A DNA stretch of 15,456 nt from Candidatus Melainabacteria bacterium (GTDB taxonomy: Bacteria; Cyanobacteriota; Vampirovibrionia; Obscuribacterales; Obscuribacteraceae). Positions 6,698-13,184 of this stretch are shown here, piece after piece. How positions within the stretch are numbered: the first letter of the stretch is position 1; the number at the start of each line of letters is the position of its first letter. The stretch covers positions 1 to 15,456 of the forward strand of contig PSRH01000007.1 in the NCBI GenBank assembly GCA_003175915.1. The letters are read 5' to 3'. Below the pieces are notes generated by a model. That model was not told where the DNA came from. It did not search any database and was given only the letters and a program-made list of their open reading frames with translations. Both the position numbers and the translations under genes were made by a program.

Positions 6698-7765
6698 TTG
6701 ATCAAGATCGAGCCCTTATTCGCAACTGACTCCACACAAATGCGTGCCTTGATGAGGCATCAGAACGAGCCTTTGCCCTATGAGAGTTTCTGCGCAGAGG
6801 ATGCTTTATTCCGGGGCGGCCTGACTTTTTGGCAGCATTGGCTGCCCTGCCGCTGGCATATCGCCCCTTCCATTTATCTGGCCAAAGAAGACGGGGTGAT
6901 TCTTGCCCTCATCTCCGTTTCGAGCATCGGCAAAGCCAGAGCTAGCTGGCGAATCGAGCACTTGGTCGTGCACCCCCACCATCGCGGGCGGGGAATCGCC
7001 CAAGAGCTACTCCGTTACGTCTTCGCTTTGTTCGGTAGTCAAGGCGTCAGTCACTTTGTCATCGAAGTGTCCGGTCAAAATGCCGCCGCTCTATCACTTC
7101 TGGGTTCCTGCGGCTTTCGGCGTAGCGCCCGCAGTGTCCATTATCGATTTGGCGGCGAAGCCTCAAGCCAAAAACCACCGGCCGAAGCTCCTCCTTTCCG
7201 GCTGGCTCTGCCCAGCGATAGACAAGCCCTCTATCAGTTGCACCAGGACGCCTTGCCGCCTGATCTAAGGCTGATTTACGAGTATCTACCGGAAGATTTC
7301 GCTGTTTCTGACCTGCCCGTTGAATCCGGCGACAAATTCTTCAAACGCCTGGTCAGGCGGAAACTATGGTATTGGGTCCTGGAAGATAAGGAGCGGCGAG
7401 TGATCACCGCGGCCATTCAGGTAAGGGCTCACCGGGAAAGTGATTACCATCTTGAATTCGCCATTCACCCTGGTTGGCAACATCTGGCCCAGGAAGCGGT
7501 TTCTTTCGTGTTAAGCGCAATGGCCCGCTACGGAATGCGGGGTATGGTGATCGCCAAAGCTTATGACTATCAGCCATCTGTCGGAGACGCCCTGCAGCAA
7601 GCCAAAATCGAAAAGGAAGGCGAGTTCTTCCTGATGACGCGCGAACACTGGCTACGCGCCAAGAAACCCAGATCATTGAAGTTGGATCCCGTCGCTTTGC
7701 CGACCATCGTCAAACCAGCAATCAATCTACCAAGAAACTTAAAGGTTCCATTTTCGGGCGAATAG
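6698..7765 (+). CDS. tandem GNAT N-acetyltransferase
   Basis: A 355-residue protein starting with TTG, supported by AAGGAAA at 6684-6690, seven bases upstream. The first half (about 1-152) is a typical GNAT domain: strand IEHLVVHP, then the acetyl-CoA pyrophosphate-binding motif R96-G-R-G99-I-A101, then the N-x-A-A-x-x-L-L-x-x-x-GF element at about 128-140. The second half (about 167-320) has a GNAT-like order of strands and helices but no clear RxxGxG/A motif, and is probably a degenerate second domain that shapes the substrate site. The last 35 residues are Pro/Lys-rich and look unstructured. The substrate (amine of a small molecule or protein) cannot be told from sequence. It is transcribed away from smpB and is not clearly in an operon with rpsL. 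Confidence 0.85.
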   Translation: MIKIEPLFATDSTQMRALMRHQNEPLPYESFCAEDALFRGGLTFWQHWLPCRWHIAPSIYLAKEDGVILALISVSSIGKARASWRIEHLVVHPHHRGRGIAQELLRYVFALFGSQGVSHFVIEVSGQNAAALSLLGSCGFRRSARSVHYRFGGEASSQKPPAEAPPFRLALPSDRQALYQLHQDALPPDLRLIYEYLPEDFAVSDLPVESGDKFFKRLVRRKLWYWVLEDKERRVITAAIQVRAHRESDYHLEFAIHPGWQHLAQEAVSFVLSAMARYGMRGMVIAKAYDYQPSVGDALQQAKIEKEGEFFLMTREHWLRAKKPRSLKLDPVALPTIVKPAINLPRNLKVPFSGE

Positions 7766-8020
7766 TCGGGTAATCGGCAATTGTTTAGCCTGGAGAAAGA
7801 TTGGTTGCCTTTCGATTCGTTTTCCGTTTGAGCGTCGTGCTTCGGACCTTAGTGATCCCTTAATAGTGTCCGGAGCCGCTTCCTGAAGCCGCAAAGAACC
7901 GTCACAATCGAAACCGAACCGGCCCCGGCTCAAAGGCCGAGCCGAAGCGGGATAACCGCCACCTGGCGCCTGTTTGCCCAAGCAATTAGATAATTGCCAA
8001 GCCGGATTGTTCGTTGACAT
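7739..8020 (-). CDS. doubtful small ORF antisense to the rpsL upstream region
   Basis: A 93-codon ATG frame fills most of the gap between the GNAT gene and rpsL on the other strand, overlapping the GNAT gene by 27 bases. AAAGG lies 6 bases before the ATG, a good Shine-Dalgarno sequence. The product is basic, rich in Arg, Gly and Pro, has two Cys, and matches no family I know. Its start codon lies inside the -35 box of the rpsL promoter, which argues for chance. It may equally be noncoding DNA. Confidence 0.2.
   Translation of the reverse strand: MSTNNPAWQLSNCLGKQAPGGGYPASARPLSRGRFGFDCDGSLRLQEAAPDTIKGSLRSEARRSNGKRIERQPIFLQAKQLPITRLFARKWNL
7766..8013. other. noncoding gap upstream of the rpsL promoter
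   Basis: No gene is supported on the + strand here. The only clear structure is a perfect hairpin, CGGCTC (7926-7931) and GAGCCG (7939-7944) with a 7-base loop. It has no T-run after it on either strand, so it is not a standard terminator. A doubtful minus-strand frame covers the same bases. Confidence 0.5.
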
Positions 8021-8043
8021 TCAAATCCTTTCATCGCTATGAT
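8014..8043 (+). promoter_or_regulatory. sigma-70-type promoter of the rpsL-rpsG(-fusA) operon
   Basis: TTGACA (8014-8019), a perfect -35 box, is followed after 18 bases by TATGAT (8038-8043), one base from the -10 consensus. The predicted transcript start is near 8050, giving a leader of about 100 bases before rpsL. This is the strongest promoter in the window, as expected for ribosomal protein genes. Confidence 0.75.
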
Positions 8044-8049
8044 AGACAA

Positions 8050-8151
8050 CTGCTCGCTAAAGGCGCAGGGCAACACTCATGCCTGAACGCGCTTACTTGC
8101 GAGCGACGGCTGCGAACGTCCAGCCGGAGAATCTTATTTAGGAGTGGTCCG
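8050..8151 (+). promoter_or_regulatory. structured 5' leader of rpsL
   Basis: GCTCGC (8052-8057) pairs with GCGAGC (8099-8104), closing a large domain with smaller internal pairings (for example AGG-GC-A with TGCCT). A separate perfect hairpin follows, CGGCTG (8107-8112) and CAGCCG (8121-8126). The rpsL Shine-Dalgarno AGGAG is at 8140-8144, just outside. Ribosomal protein operons often use such leaders for feedback by a primary rRNA-binding protein; here S7 would be the natural candidate. That role is inference. Confidence 0.4.
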
Positions 8152-8544
8152 TTGCCAACTATCAATCAGCTAATTCGCCGCGAGCGCACGAAAGTGACTT
8201 ACAAAACCAAGTCACCGGCACTGAAGTCCTGCCCGCAAAGACGCGGGGTGTGCACGCAAGTGAAGACTACAACACCGAAGAAGCCTAATTCAGCGCTGAG
8301 GAAAATCGCCCGGGTGCGCTTGACAAACGGCACGGAAATTACCGCTTACATCCCGGGTATCGGTCATAATCTGCAAGAGCACTCAGTCGTGCTCGTTCGG
8401 GGCGGCCGGGTAAAGGACTTGCCAGGCGTACGCTATCACATCGTGCGGGGAGCCCTGGATACAGCAGGCGTCAAAGACCGAATGCAGAGCCGCTCCAAAT
8501 ATGGTGCTAAGAAACCAAAACCCGCAGGAGCAACCAAGAAATAA
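8152..8544 (+). CDS. rpsL: 30S ribosomal protein S12
   Basis: S12 sits at the decoding centre of the 30S subunit and monitors codon-anticodon pairing. The 130-residue protein starts PTINQLIRRER after a TTG start; AGGAG lies at 8140-8144 with a seven-base spacer. The frame is open back to 8014, but that stretch holds the promoter and leader. Hallmarks are CPQRRGVCT, TTTPKKPNSALRK, GHNLQEHSVVLVRGGRVKDLPGVRYH and GVKDR-QSRSKYG. Lys43 and Lys88, whose mutation gives streptomycin resistance, are both wild type, and Asp89, the site of methylthiolation in many bacteria, is present. The C-terminal extension beyond KPK is about six residues. It is the first gene of the str-type operon, 57 bases before rpsG. 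A TTG start is unusual for such a strongly expressed gene. Confidence 0.97.
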   Translation: MPTINQLIRRERTKVTYKTKSPALKSCPQRRGVCTQVKTTTPKKPNSALRKIARVRLTNGTEITAYIPGIGHNLQEHSVVLVRGGRVKDLPGVRYHIVRGALDTAGVKDRMQSRSKYGAKKPKPAGATKK

Positions 8545-8601
8545 CTGTGTTCCAAGAGTCAATCATCACATAGTTTCGTCGAGAGTAGGAAATAGAAGGA
8601 A

Positions 8602-9075
8602 ATGTCACGCAGAGCCACAATCGAAAAACGTTTACCGGATCCGGATCCGCTGTTTAACAGCCAGCTGATTCAGCGCTTTATCAATCGCATGATGCAGCGC
8701 GGCAAGAAAAGTAATGCACAGCGACTTTTCTACGCATCGCTCGATCTGATCAAAGAAAGAGCGAAGCAGCAGGAGGCTCTCGAGGTATTTAACAAAGCGA
8801 TTAAAAACGTCACCCCCCTGGTTGAAGTGAAGGCTCGCCGGGTAGGAGGTTCTACGTACCAGGTACCGGTAGAAGTTAAGCAGTCTCGCGGCGTCGCCCT
8901 TGCTACTCAGTGGATCATCACTAATAGTCGCAAGCGTCCCGGCCGAACCTTCGCTGAAAGATTATCGGCAGAATTGCTTGATGCTGCTAATGGTGCCGGT
9001 GCTTCGGTGAGAAAACGGGACGAAACTCATAAGATGGCTGAAGCGAACAAAGCCTTCGCGCATTACCGCTATTAA
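8602..9075 (+). CDS. rpsG: 30S ribosomal protein S7
   Basis: S7 binds the 3' major domain of 16S rRNA, starts assembly of the 30S head and lines the E site. The 157-residue length is normal. Recognisable segments are the N-terminal MSRRATIEKR-PDPDP, the helix with FINRMMQRGKKS-AQ, the beta-hairpin KARRVGGSTYQVPVEV, and the C-terminal KRDETHKMAEANKAFAHYR. An AGAAGGA sequence lies close to the ATG, with AGGA also about 11 bases upstream. It follows rpsL by 57 bases and is probably on the same transcript. In enterobacteria S7 represses this operon through the S12-S7 gap; whether it does so here is unknown. Confidence 0.97.
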   Translation: MSRRATIEKRLPDPDPLFNSQLIQRFINRMMQRGKKSNAQRLFYASLDLIKERAKQQEALEVFNKAIKNVTPLVEVKARRVGGSTYQVPVEVKQSRGVALATQWIITNSRKRPGRTFAERLSAELLDAANGAGASVRKRDETHKMAEANKAFAHYRY

Positions 9076-9086
9076 GAAGTCAACCC

Positions 9087-9112
9087 TTCCGGTCTTAACC
9101 GAAAGTCCGGAA
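9087..9112 (+). other. hairpin in the rpsG-fusA gap
   Basis: TTCCGG (9087-9092) and CCGGAA (9107-9112) form a perfect stem with a 14-base loop, 11 bases after the rpsG stop. It is followed by A-rich rather than T-rich sequence, so it is not an obvious terminator; it could be a transcript-processing or stability element. The rest of the 219-base gap is A/T-rich, with no coding frame and no clear promoter. Confidence 0.35.
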
Positions 9113-9294
9113 ACAAAAGCATGGCGGGCAACTAGGCAATTGTAAAGATACGCAAGTTTTTCCAGCAATTTTTGTTGAATTACTTTGCTAACTAGTTGAA
9201 AGCCGTGTTATTTTCCAAGAGGCTTCGTGCCGCCGACGGGCCGGTATTCGCTCGAAAACACTAAATTTATTTGGCAGACCCCTATCGAATCACA

Positions 9295-11445
9295 ATGGAA
9301 AACAGGAAAATGACGGAAGTTCTGACCCGCACGGAAGAAAGGAAACCCACGGCTTTGTCGAGAGGCACCCCGCTAAAAGACATACGTAATATGGGTATTG
9401 CTGCCCATATTGATGCTGGTAAAACCACCTGCACTGAGCGCATTCTTTTCTATTCAGGCCTTATCCATCGCATGGGTGAGGTGCACGAAGGCACTTCGGT
9501 GACCGACTGGATGGAGCAGGAGAAGGAGCGCGGCATCACCATTACTGCTGCCGCTATAACCAGCAGCTGGCGCGATAAGCGAATCAACCTGATCGACACA
9601 CCTGGGCACGTCGACTTCACTGTGGAAGTGGAGCGCTCCATGCGCGTACTGGATGGCGTGGTCATCGTTCTCTGTGCCGTCGCTGGGGTGCAGCCACAGA
9701 CCGGTACGGTTTGGAAACAGGCTAACCGTTATGAAGTACCCAGACTGGTGCTAGTTAATAAGATGGACCGCCAGGGTTCGGACTTCTTTAAGGTCTTGAA
9801 GCAAGTCAAAGAACAACTGCCTGGATTGCACAGCACTTGGGCCAATGCTCATGCCATTCAATTGCCGATTGGTGCAGAAAGCCAATTCGCCGGCATGGTT
9901 GATTTGATCGAGCGCAAAGCATACCTATATGAGGAAGATGATCCGCTCGGCAAGAAAATGCGGCAAACCGATGTACCGGAAGATATGAAAGAGCAAGTGG
10001 AAAAATATCGCCACCAGCTCGAAGAAGCAATCGTTGAAACCGACGATGAACTTATGCACAAGTATTTGGAGAATCACGTCCCTACTGTGGACGAATTAAA
10101 GAAGGCTTTGCGTAAGGCCGTTTGCGACAATAAGATCATCCCGGTACTTTGCGGATCCGCCTTCAAAAACAAAGGCGTCCAACCACTCCTCGATGCAATC
10201 GTCGATTTCTTGCCTTCACCAGAGGACGTGAAATCAATCAAGGGATGGACGTTGGACGGCGAAGAAGCACAAAGAGGCTGTGAAGAAGGAGCTCCTTTCT
10301 CGGCTCTCGCTTTCAAAGTGATGACCGACCCGTTCGTCGGCAAGCTGACTTTCTTGCGTGTATACAGCGGCAAGTTATCTGCTGGCTCGTACGTCTTGAA
10401 CAGCACCAAGAACAAGCGGGAGCGTATAAGCCGTCTCGTTCAACTACAAGCCGATCAGAGGACCGATGTTCAAGAGGCGTACGCCGGAGATATCGTCGCG
10501 GCCGTTGGTTTGAAAGACACCACGACCGGTGATACCCTTTGTGCCGAAAACGCCCCGATTATTCTGGAATCGATGAAATTCCCCGAGCCGGTTATCTCGG
10601 TAGCTATCGAGCCGAAAACCAAGGGCGATTCCGACAAGCTCGGTGTTTCTCTATCAAGACTGGCAGAGGAAGATCCTACTTTCAAGGTGCGTATTGACCA
10701 CGAGACCGGCCAAACGATCATCGCCGGTATGGGTGAATTGCACCTGGAGATCATCGTCGACAGACTTCTAAGAGAATTCAAAGTGGAAGCCAACGTCGGC
10801 AAACCGCAGGTTGCCTACAGAGAAACGGTACGCAAAAAGGTCAAGCAAGAGGGCAAGTTCATTCGCCAATCCGGTGGTCGTGGTCAATATGGTCACGTCG
10901 TCATCGAGCTCGAACCGCTTGAGCGCGGCAAGGGATTTGAATTCGTCAACAAGATTGTCGGCGGCGTCATTCCGAAGGAATACATTCCAGCTGTTGAAGA
11001 CGGCATCATCGAAGCGATGCAGAGCGGTGTGCTGGCTGGTTATCCTGCCATCGATCTTAAGGCGACACTTGTGTTCGGTTCGTATCACGAAGTGGATTCA
11101 TCGGAAATGGCCTTCAAGATCGCCGGTTCGATCGCTTTCAAAGACGGCTTCAGGGCCGCCTCTCCGGCATTGCTGGAACCAGTCATGAAGGTGGAAGTGG
11201 AAGTCCCCGAAGAATTCATGGGTGATGCGATTGGCGATATTTCAAGCCGACGCGGCCGCATCGAAGGAATGGAGACGATCGATCATCTTTCCAAGGTGCG
11301 TGCCCTTGTGCCTTTATCTGAAATGTTCGGCTATGCAACCGACATTCGTAACAAGACCAAGGGACAAGGTACCTTCGTGATGGAGTTCCAACACTACGAA
11401 GAAGTACCGCCTTCAATAGCCGATGACATTATAAATAAAGGTTGA
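9295..11445 (+). CDS. fusA: elongation factor G
   Basis: EF-G is the GTPase that drives translocation of tRNAs and mRNA on the ribosome and, with RRF, splits ribosomes. From the ATG at 9295 the protein has 716 residues. The G-domain motifs are all present: AHIDAGKT (about 38-45), ERGITIT in switch I (about 78-84), DTPGH (about 101-105), NKMD (about 155-158) and GSAFKNKG. The switch I segment DWMEQEKERGITI is typical of canonical EF-G. Later domains are complete, with GMGELHLEII in domain III, GGRGQYGHVVIELEP in domain IV and RGRIEGM plus FGYATDIRN in domain V. The start is uncertain: TTG 9271 and ATG 9310 are in frame and none has a well-spaced Shine-Dalgarno sequence; ATG 9310 gives the N-terminus closest to other EF-Gs. 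tuf does not follow it as it often does. Confidence 0.97.
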   Translation: MENRKMTEVLTRTEERKPTALSRGTPLKDIRNMGIAAHIDAGKTTCTERILFYSGLIHRMGEVHEGTSVTDWMEQEKERGITITAAAITSSWRDKRINLIDTPGHVDFTVEVERSMRVLDGVVIVLCAVAGVQPQTGTVWKQANRYEVPRLVLVNKMDRQGSDFFKVLKQVKEQLPGLHSTWANAHAIQLPIGAESQFAGMVDLIERKAYLYEEDDPLGKKMRQTDVPEDMKEQVEKYRHQLEEAIVETDDELMHKYLENHVPTVDELKKALRKAVCDNKIIPVLCGSAFKNKGVQPLLDAIVDFLPSPEDVKSIKGWTLDGEEAQRGCEEGAPFSALAFKVMTDPFVGKLTFLRVYSGKLSAGSYVLNSTKNKRERISRLVQLQADQRTDVQEAYAGDIVAAVGLKDTTTGDTLCAENAPIILESMKFPEPVISVAIEPKTKGDSDKLGVSLSRLAEEDPTFKVRIDHETGQTIIAGMGELHLEIIVDRLLREFKVEANVGKPQVAYRETVRKKVKQEGKFIRQSGGRGQYGHVVIELEPLERGKGFEFVNKIVGGVIPKEYIPAVEDGIIEAMQSGVLAGYPAIDLKATLVFGSYHEVDSSEMAFKIAGSIAFKDGFRAASPALLEPVMKVEVEVPEEFMGDAIGDISSRRGRIEGMETIDHLSKVRALVPLSEMFGYATDIRNKTKGQGTFVMEFQHYEEVPPSIADDIINKG

Positions 11446-11470
11446 TTGAGCCGGAACCCTGCTCAAATTT
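11446..11470 (+). terminator. weak hairpin after fusA
   Basis: TTGAGC (11446-11451) pairs with GCTCAA (11461-11466) right after the fusA stop, followed by ATTT. Six base pairs and a short T-run make it at best a weak terminator, so read-through into the next gene is likely. Confidence 0.3.
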
Positions 11471-11481
11471 CCCGAGATGAG

Positions 11482-11492
11482 GTAAACTTTAC
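11482..11492. promoter_or_regulatory. 11-bp palindrome upstream of the DUF6941-like gene
   Basis: GTAAACTTTAC is symmetrical about its central C and lies 9 bases before the first ATG. Its place fits an operator or a small hairpin blocking ribosome access, but it is short enough to occur by chance. Confidence 0.25.
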
Positions 11493-11501
11493 TTCCGCTT
11501 A

Positions 11502-11945
11502 ATGGGCAGTAGACGGTTTCACCTTATAGCTATGAAGTATTTGCACAGCGGCTACATTCTCTTCTGCAACGAGGCCGAACATACCGAAAACGGTTCCGTT
11601 GATGTCAAAGGCCTATTCGACGTCTTTGTGCTCAAGGAATTGCCGAGCAAAATGGACTCCACCTGGGTAATTGGTTTTGGCACACCCTTCGAACGCCGCC
11701 AATACAAAGGACTGGTGACTATCGAAAATCCGGACCGGGAAGAGGTCCTGCGCAAGGAATTCAGCGCCAATGATCCGGCCAACGTCTATAAAGGACATTA
11801 CATCTTCAAACCAGAAATCTCACTGACCAAAGAAGGCATGTGGACAGTGAAAGTAACGCTCAGTAATTGGAAGGACGATGTTGTCTGGGACCTGCAGAGA
11901 AACTTCTGGGCAATGATCGAAGGAACAGCCCCTCCGGACCCGTAG
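11502..11945 (+). CDS. DUF6941-like protein
   Basis: A 147-residue protein (137 if the ATG at 11532 is used; the family-like part begins there). Neither start has a Shine-Dalgarno sequence. The opening pattern, an aromatic/hydrophobic strand with FC-EA, a polar turn with NG, then V-D-V-KGLFDVFVLKELP, resembles the DUF6941 family as I remember it: small beta-sandwich proteins of unknown role. A second strand group (YKGLVTIENPDREEVLRKEF, then HYIFKPEISLTKEGMWTVKVTL) fits the same fold. No signal peptide or membrane span is present, so it is probably cytoplasmic. It follows fusA by 56 bases and could be read from the same transcript. Family assignment is moderate; the function is unknown. Confidence 0.7.
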   Translation: MGSRRFHLIAMKYLHSGYILFCNEAEHTENGSVDVKGLFDVFVLKELPSKMDSTWVIGFGTPFERRQYKGLVTIENPDREEVLRKEFSANDPANVYKGHYIFKPEISLTKEGMWTVKVTLSNWKDDVVWDLQRNFWAMIEGTAPPDP

Positions 11946-12064
11946 ACGGGCAGTCCGCCGCAAGCGAGAAATTGAAAGTTCAAAATCTAGTGGGCCTGAC
12001 TTGGTATCACGAAACTAGACGCTAGGCCACACCACGCATGCGAACAACAGTACAGAATTCCGCG

Positions 12065-12319
12065 TCATTGACCTGCCGCCGCGTTATTCAGGTCGTTTTC
12101 TGCCTTCTGTCCATCTTTTGTGGCCTTCTTGGCGTCTCGACCGGCTCTACGCGTACGCCCCCTCTCTGTTTCTTCGGCTGCTTTATTTGCTTCGCTTGCT
12201 GCTTTAGTCTCGTTCTTGGTCGCGTCCGCCGCTTCATCCTTTGCCCACACAGGCAGAGAAGTGATCGAGTACCCGACAATAAGACATGCTAATGCGCCTA
12301 AAGTGATAATCCGTTTCAT
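12065..12319 (-). CDS. small exported Ala/Lys/Glu-rich protein
   Basis: An 84-residue protein. The ATG at 12319 is set by a GGAGG eight bases upstream; an ATG at 12349 overlaps the preceding gene and has no such support. Residues 1-26 form a classic signal peptide: KR, a hydrophobic core, and cleavage after VWA. The predicted mature part (58 residues) has about 13 basic and 12 acidic residues, many Ala and Asn, one Leu and no other large hydrophobic residue. It should be disordered or a charged single helix. A basic cluster, RGRTRRAGRDAKKATK, sits in the middle. The gene begins 19 bases after the GT2 glycosyltransferase stop, so the two are probably co-transcribed. Binding to anionic surface polymers is a guess; no family is recognised. 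Confidence 0.7.
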   Translation of the reverse strand: MKRIITLGALACLIVGYSITSLPVWAKDEAADATKNETKAASEANKAAEETERGRTRRAGRDAKKATKDGQKAENDLNNAAAGQ

Positions 12320-12338
12320 CTGCACACCCTCCAATCGG

Positions 12339-13184
12339 TTACATTGCATTCGTTTTGCTAGCTTCTATACCTTCAACCAACCAACGCCGAATTACAACCA
12401 AATTTCCAGAGTTTTCCCGGTCAATATTGAATCCTAAGGAAAGACGCCGTTGCCAGGTAGAGCGCCAGAACAGATGTGAGATCCGGGCTGAATCGAGAAA
12501 AGGGTGAAAATGAGACCGGTAATCCTTTTGCCGGTAAATCGTCTGAATAGGTACCTCGATAATTTCCATCTGGCGGGCGATCGCAAAAATGAGCATCTCC
12601 ATTTCGAATTCGAATCTACCGCTTTGCAATGCCGCTAACGGAGAGAATAATTCTGAGGGGATGGCGCGTAATCCTGTTTGCGTATCGGTAAGCGTCTTTT
12701 TATAGAAGAGCGACACGAGAAATCGCATCAGGGTGTTGCCGAACCGATTCCTGATTGGCACTTTGTCGTCAAACGTTCTTACTCCCAACGACAAAGCCTG
12801 CGGGTTATCCATCAGGGACTGAGCTATCTTCACTACGTCGCTTGCGGTGTGCTGCCCATCACAATCGAAAGTCACTGCACCAGATGTGGTTATGCCCTTA
12901 CTCAAAATATATCTGAGTGCAGTTTTCAGGGCATCACCCTTGCCCAAGTTAGAGTCATGTTCAAGTACGATCAGGCGCTTTCGTCGTTTGAGCTCTTCGA
13001 AAATCCGTAGGGATTTGGGCGAAGAACCATCGTTTACTACGATCATCATTAAAAAGTTCGCTGACAATAGTTCATCAATCAGGGACAAAAGCTGCTCCAC
13101 CGGTTGGTACACTGGAACTATGGCGCACGGCTGGATACGTCTATCGGGAGTCCATCCATGACTTGGTAATGCGGAGGTAGACAT
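12339..13184 (-). CDS. GT2 family glycosyltransferase (polyprenyl-phosphate glycosyltransferase-like)
   Basis: A 281-residue GT-A fold enzyme that should transfer a sugar from a nucleotide sugar, most likely to polyprenyl phosphate. Visible motifs are CAIVPVYQP (20-28), VVNDGSS (49-55), LGKGDALKTA (80-89), the metal-binding FDCDGQH (106-112, Asp107 and Asp109), TDTQTGLRAIP (166-176) and FEFEMEML (191-198). This set is that of dolichyl-phosphate-mannose-synthase-like GT2 proteins. No membrane span is present, so it would work at the inner face of the membrane without its own anchor. The ATG at 13184 is the only start before the first core strand. That start shares its base with the start of the divergent GT-C gene. 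The sugar cannot be told from sequence. Confidence 0.9.
   Translation of the reverse strand: MSTSALPSHGWTPDRRIQPCAIVPVYQPVEQLLSLIDELLSANFLMMIVVNDGSSPKSLRIFEELKRRKRLIVLEHDSNLGKGDALKTALRYILSKGITTSGAVTFDCDGQHTASDVVKIAQSLMDNPQALSLGVRTFDDKVPIRNRFGNTLMRFLVSLFYKKTLTDTQTGLRAIPSELFSPLAALQSGRFEFEMEMLIFAIARQMEIIEVPIQTIYRQKDYRSHFHPFLDSARISHLFWRSTWQRRLSLGFNIDRENSGNLVVIRRWLVEGIEASKTNAM

Noticed and set aside
7926..7944. Intrinsic terminator for the GNAT gene
   Set aside because: The hairpin is perfect but lies 160 bases after the stop codon and has no T-run on either strand.
8014..8151. N-terminal extension of S12 by 46 residues from a TTG at 8014
   Set aside because: The TTG is the first part of a perfect -35 box, the added residues do not resemble S12, and a proper Shine-Dalgarno sequence precedes the TTG at 8152.
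8152..8544. Streptomycin-resistance allele of rpsL
   Set aside because: Lys43 and Lys88 are both the wild-type residues.
12120..12437. 105-codon frame on the + strand
   Set aside because: It lies opposite the small exported protein, which has a strong Shine-Dalgarno sequence and a clean signal peptide, and the frame has neither.
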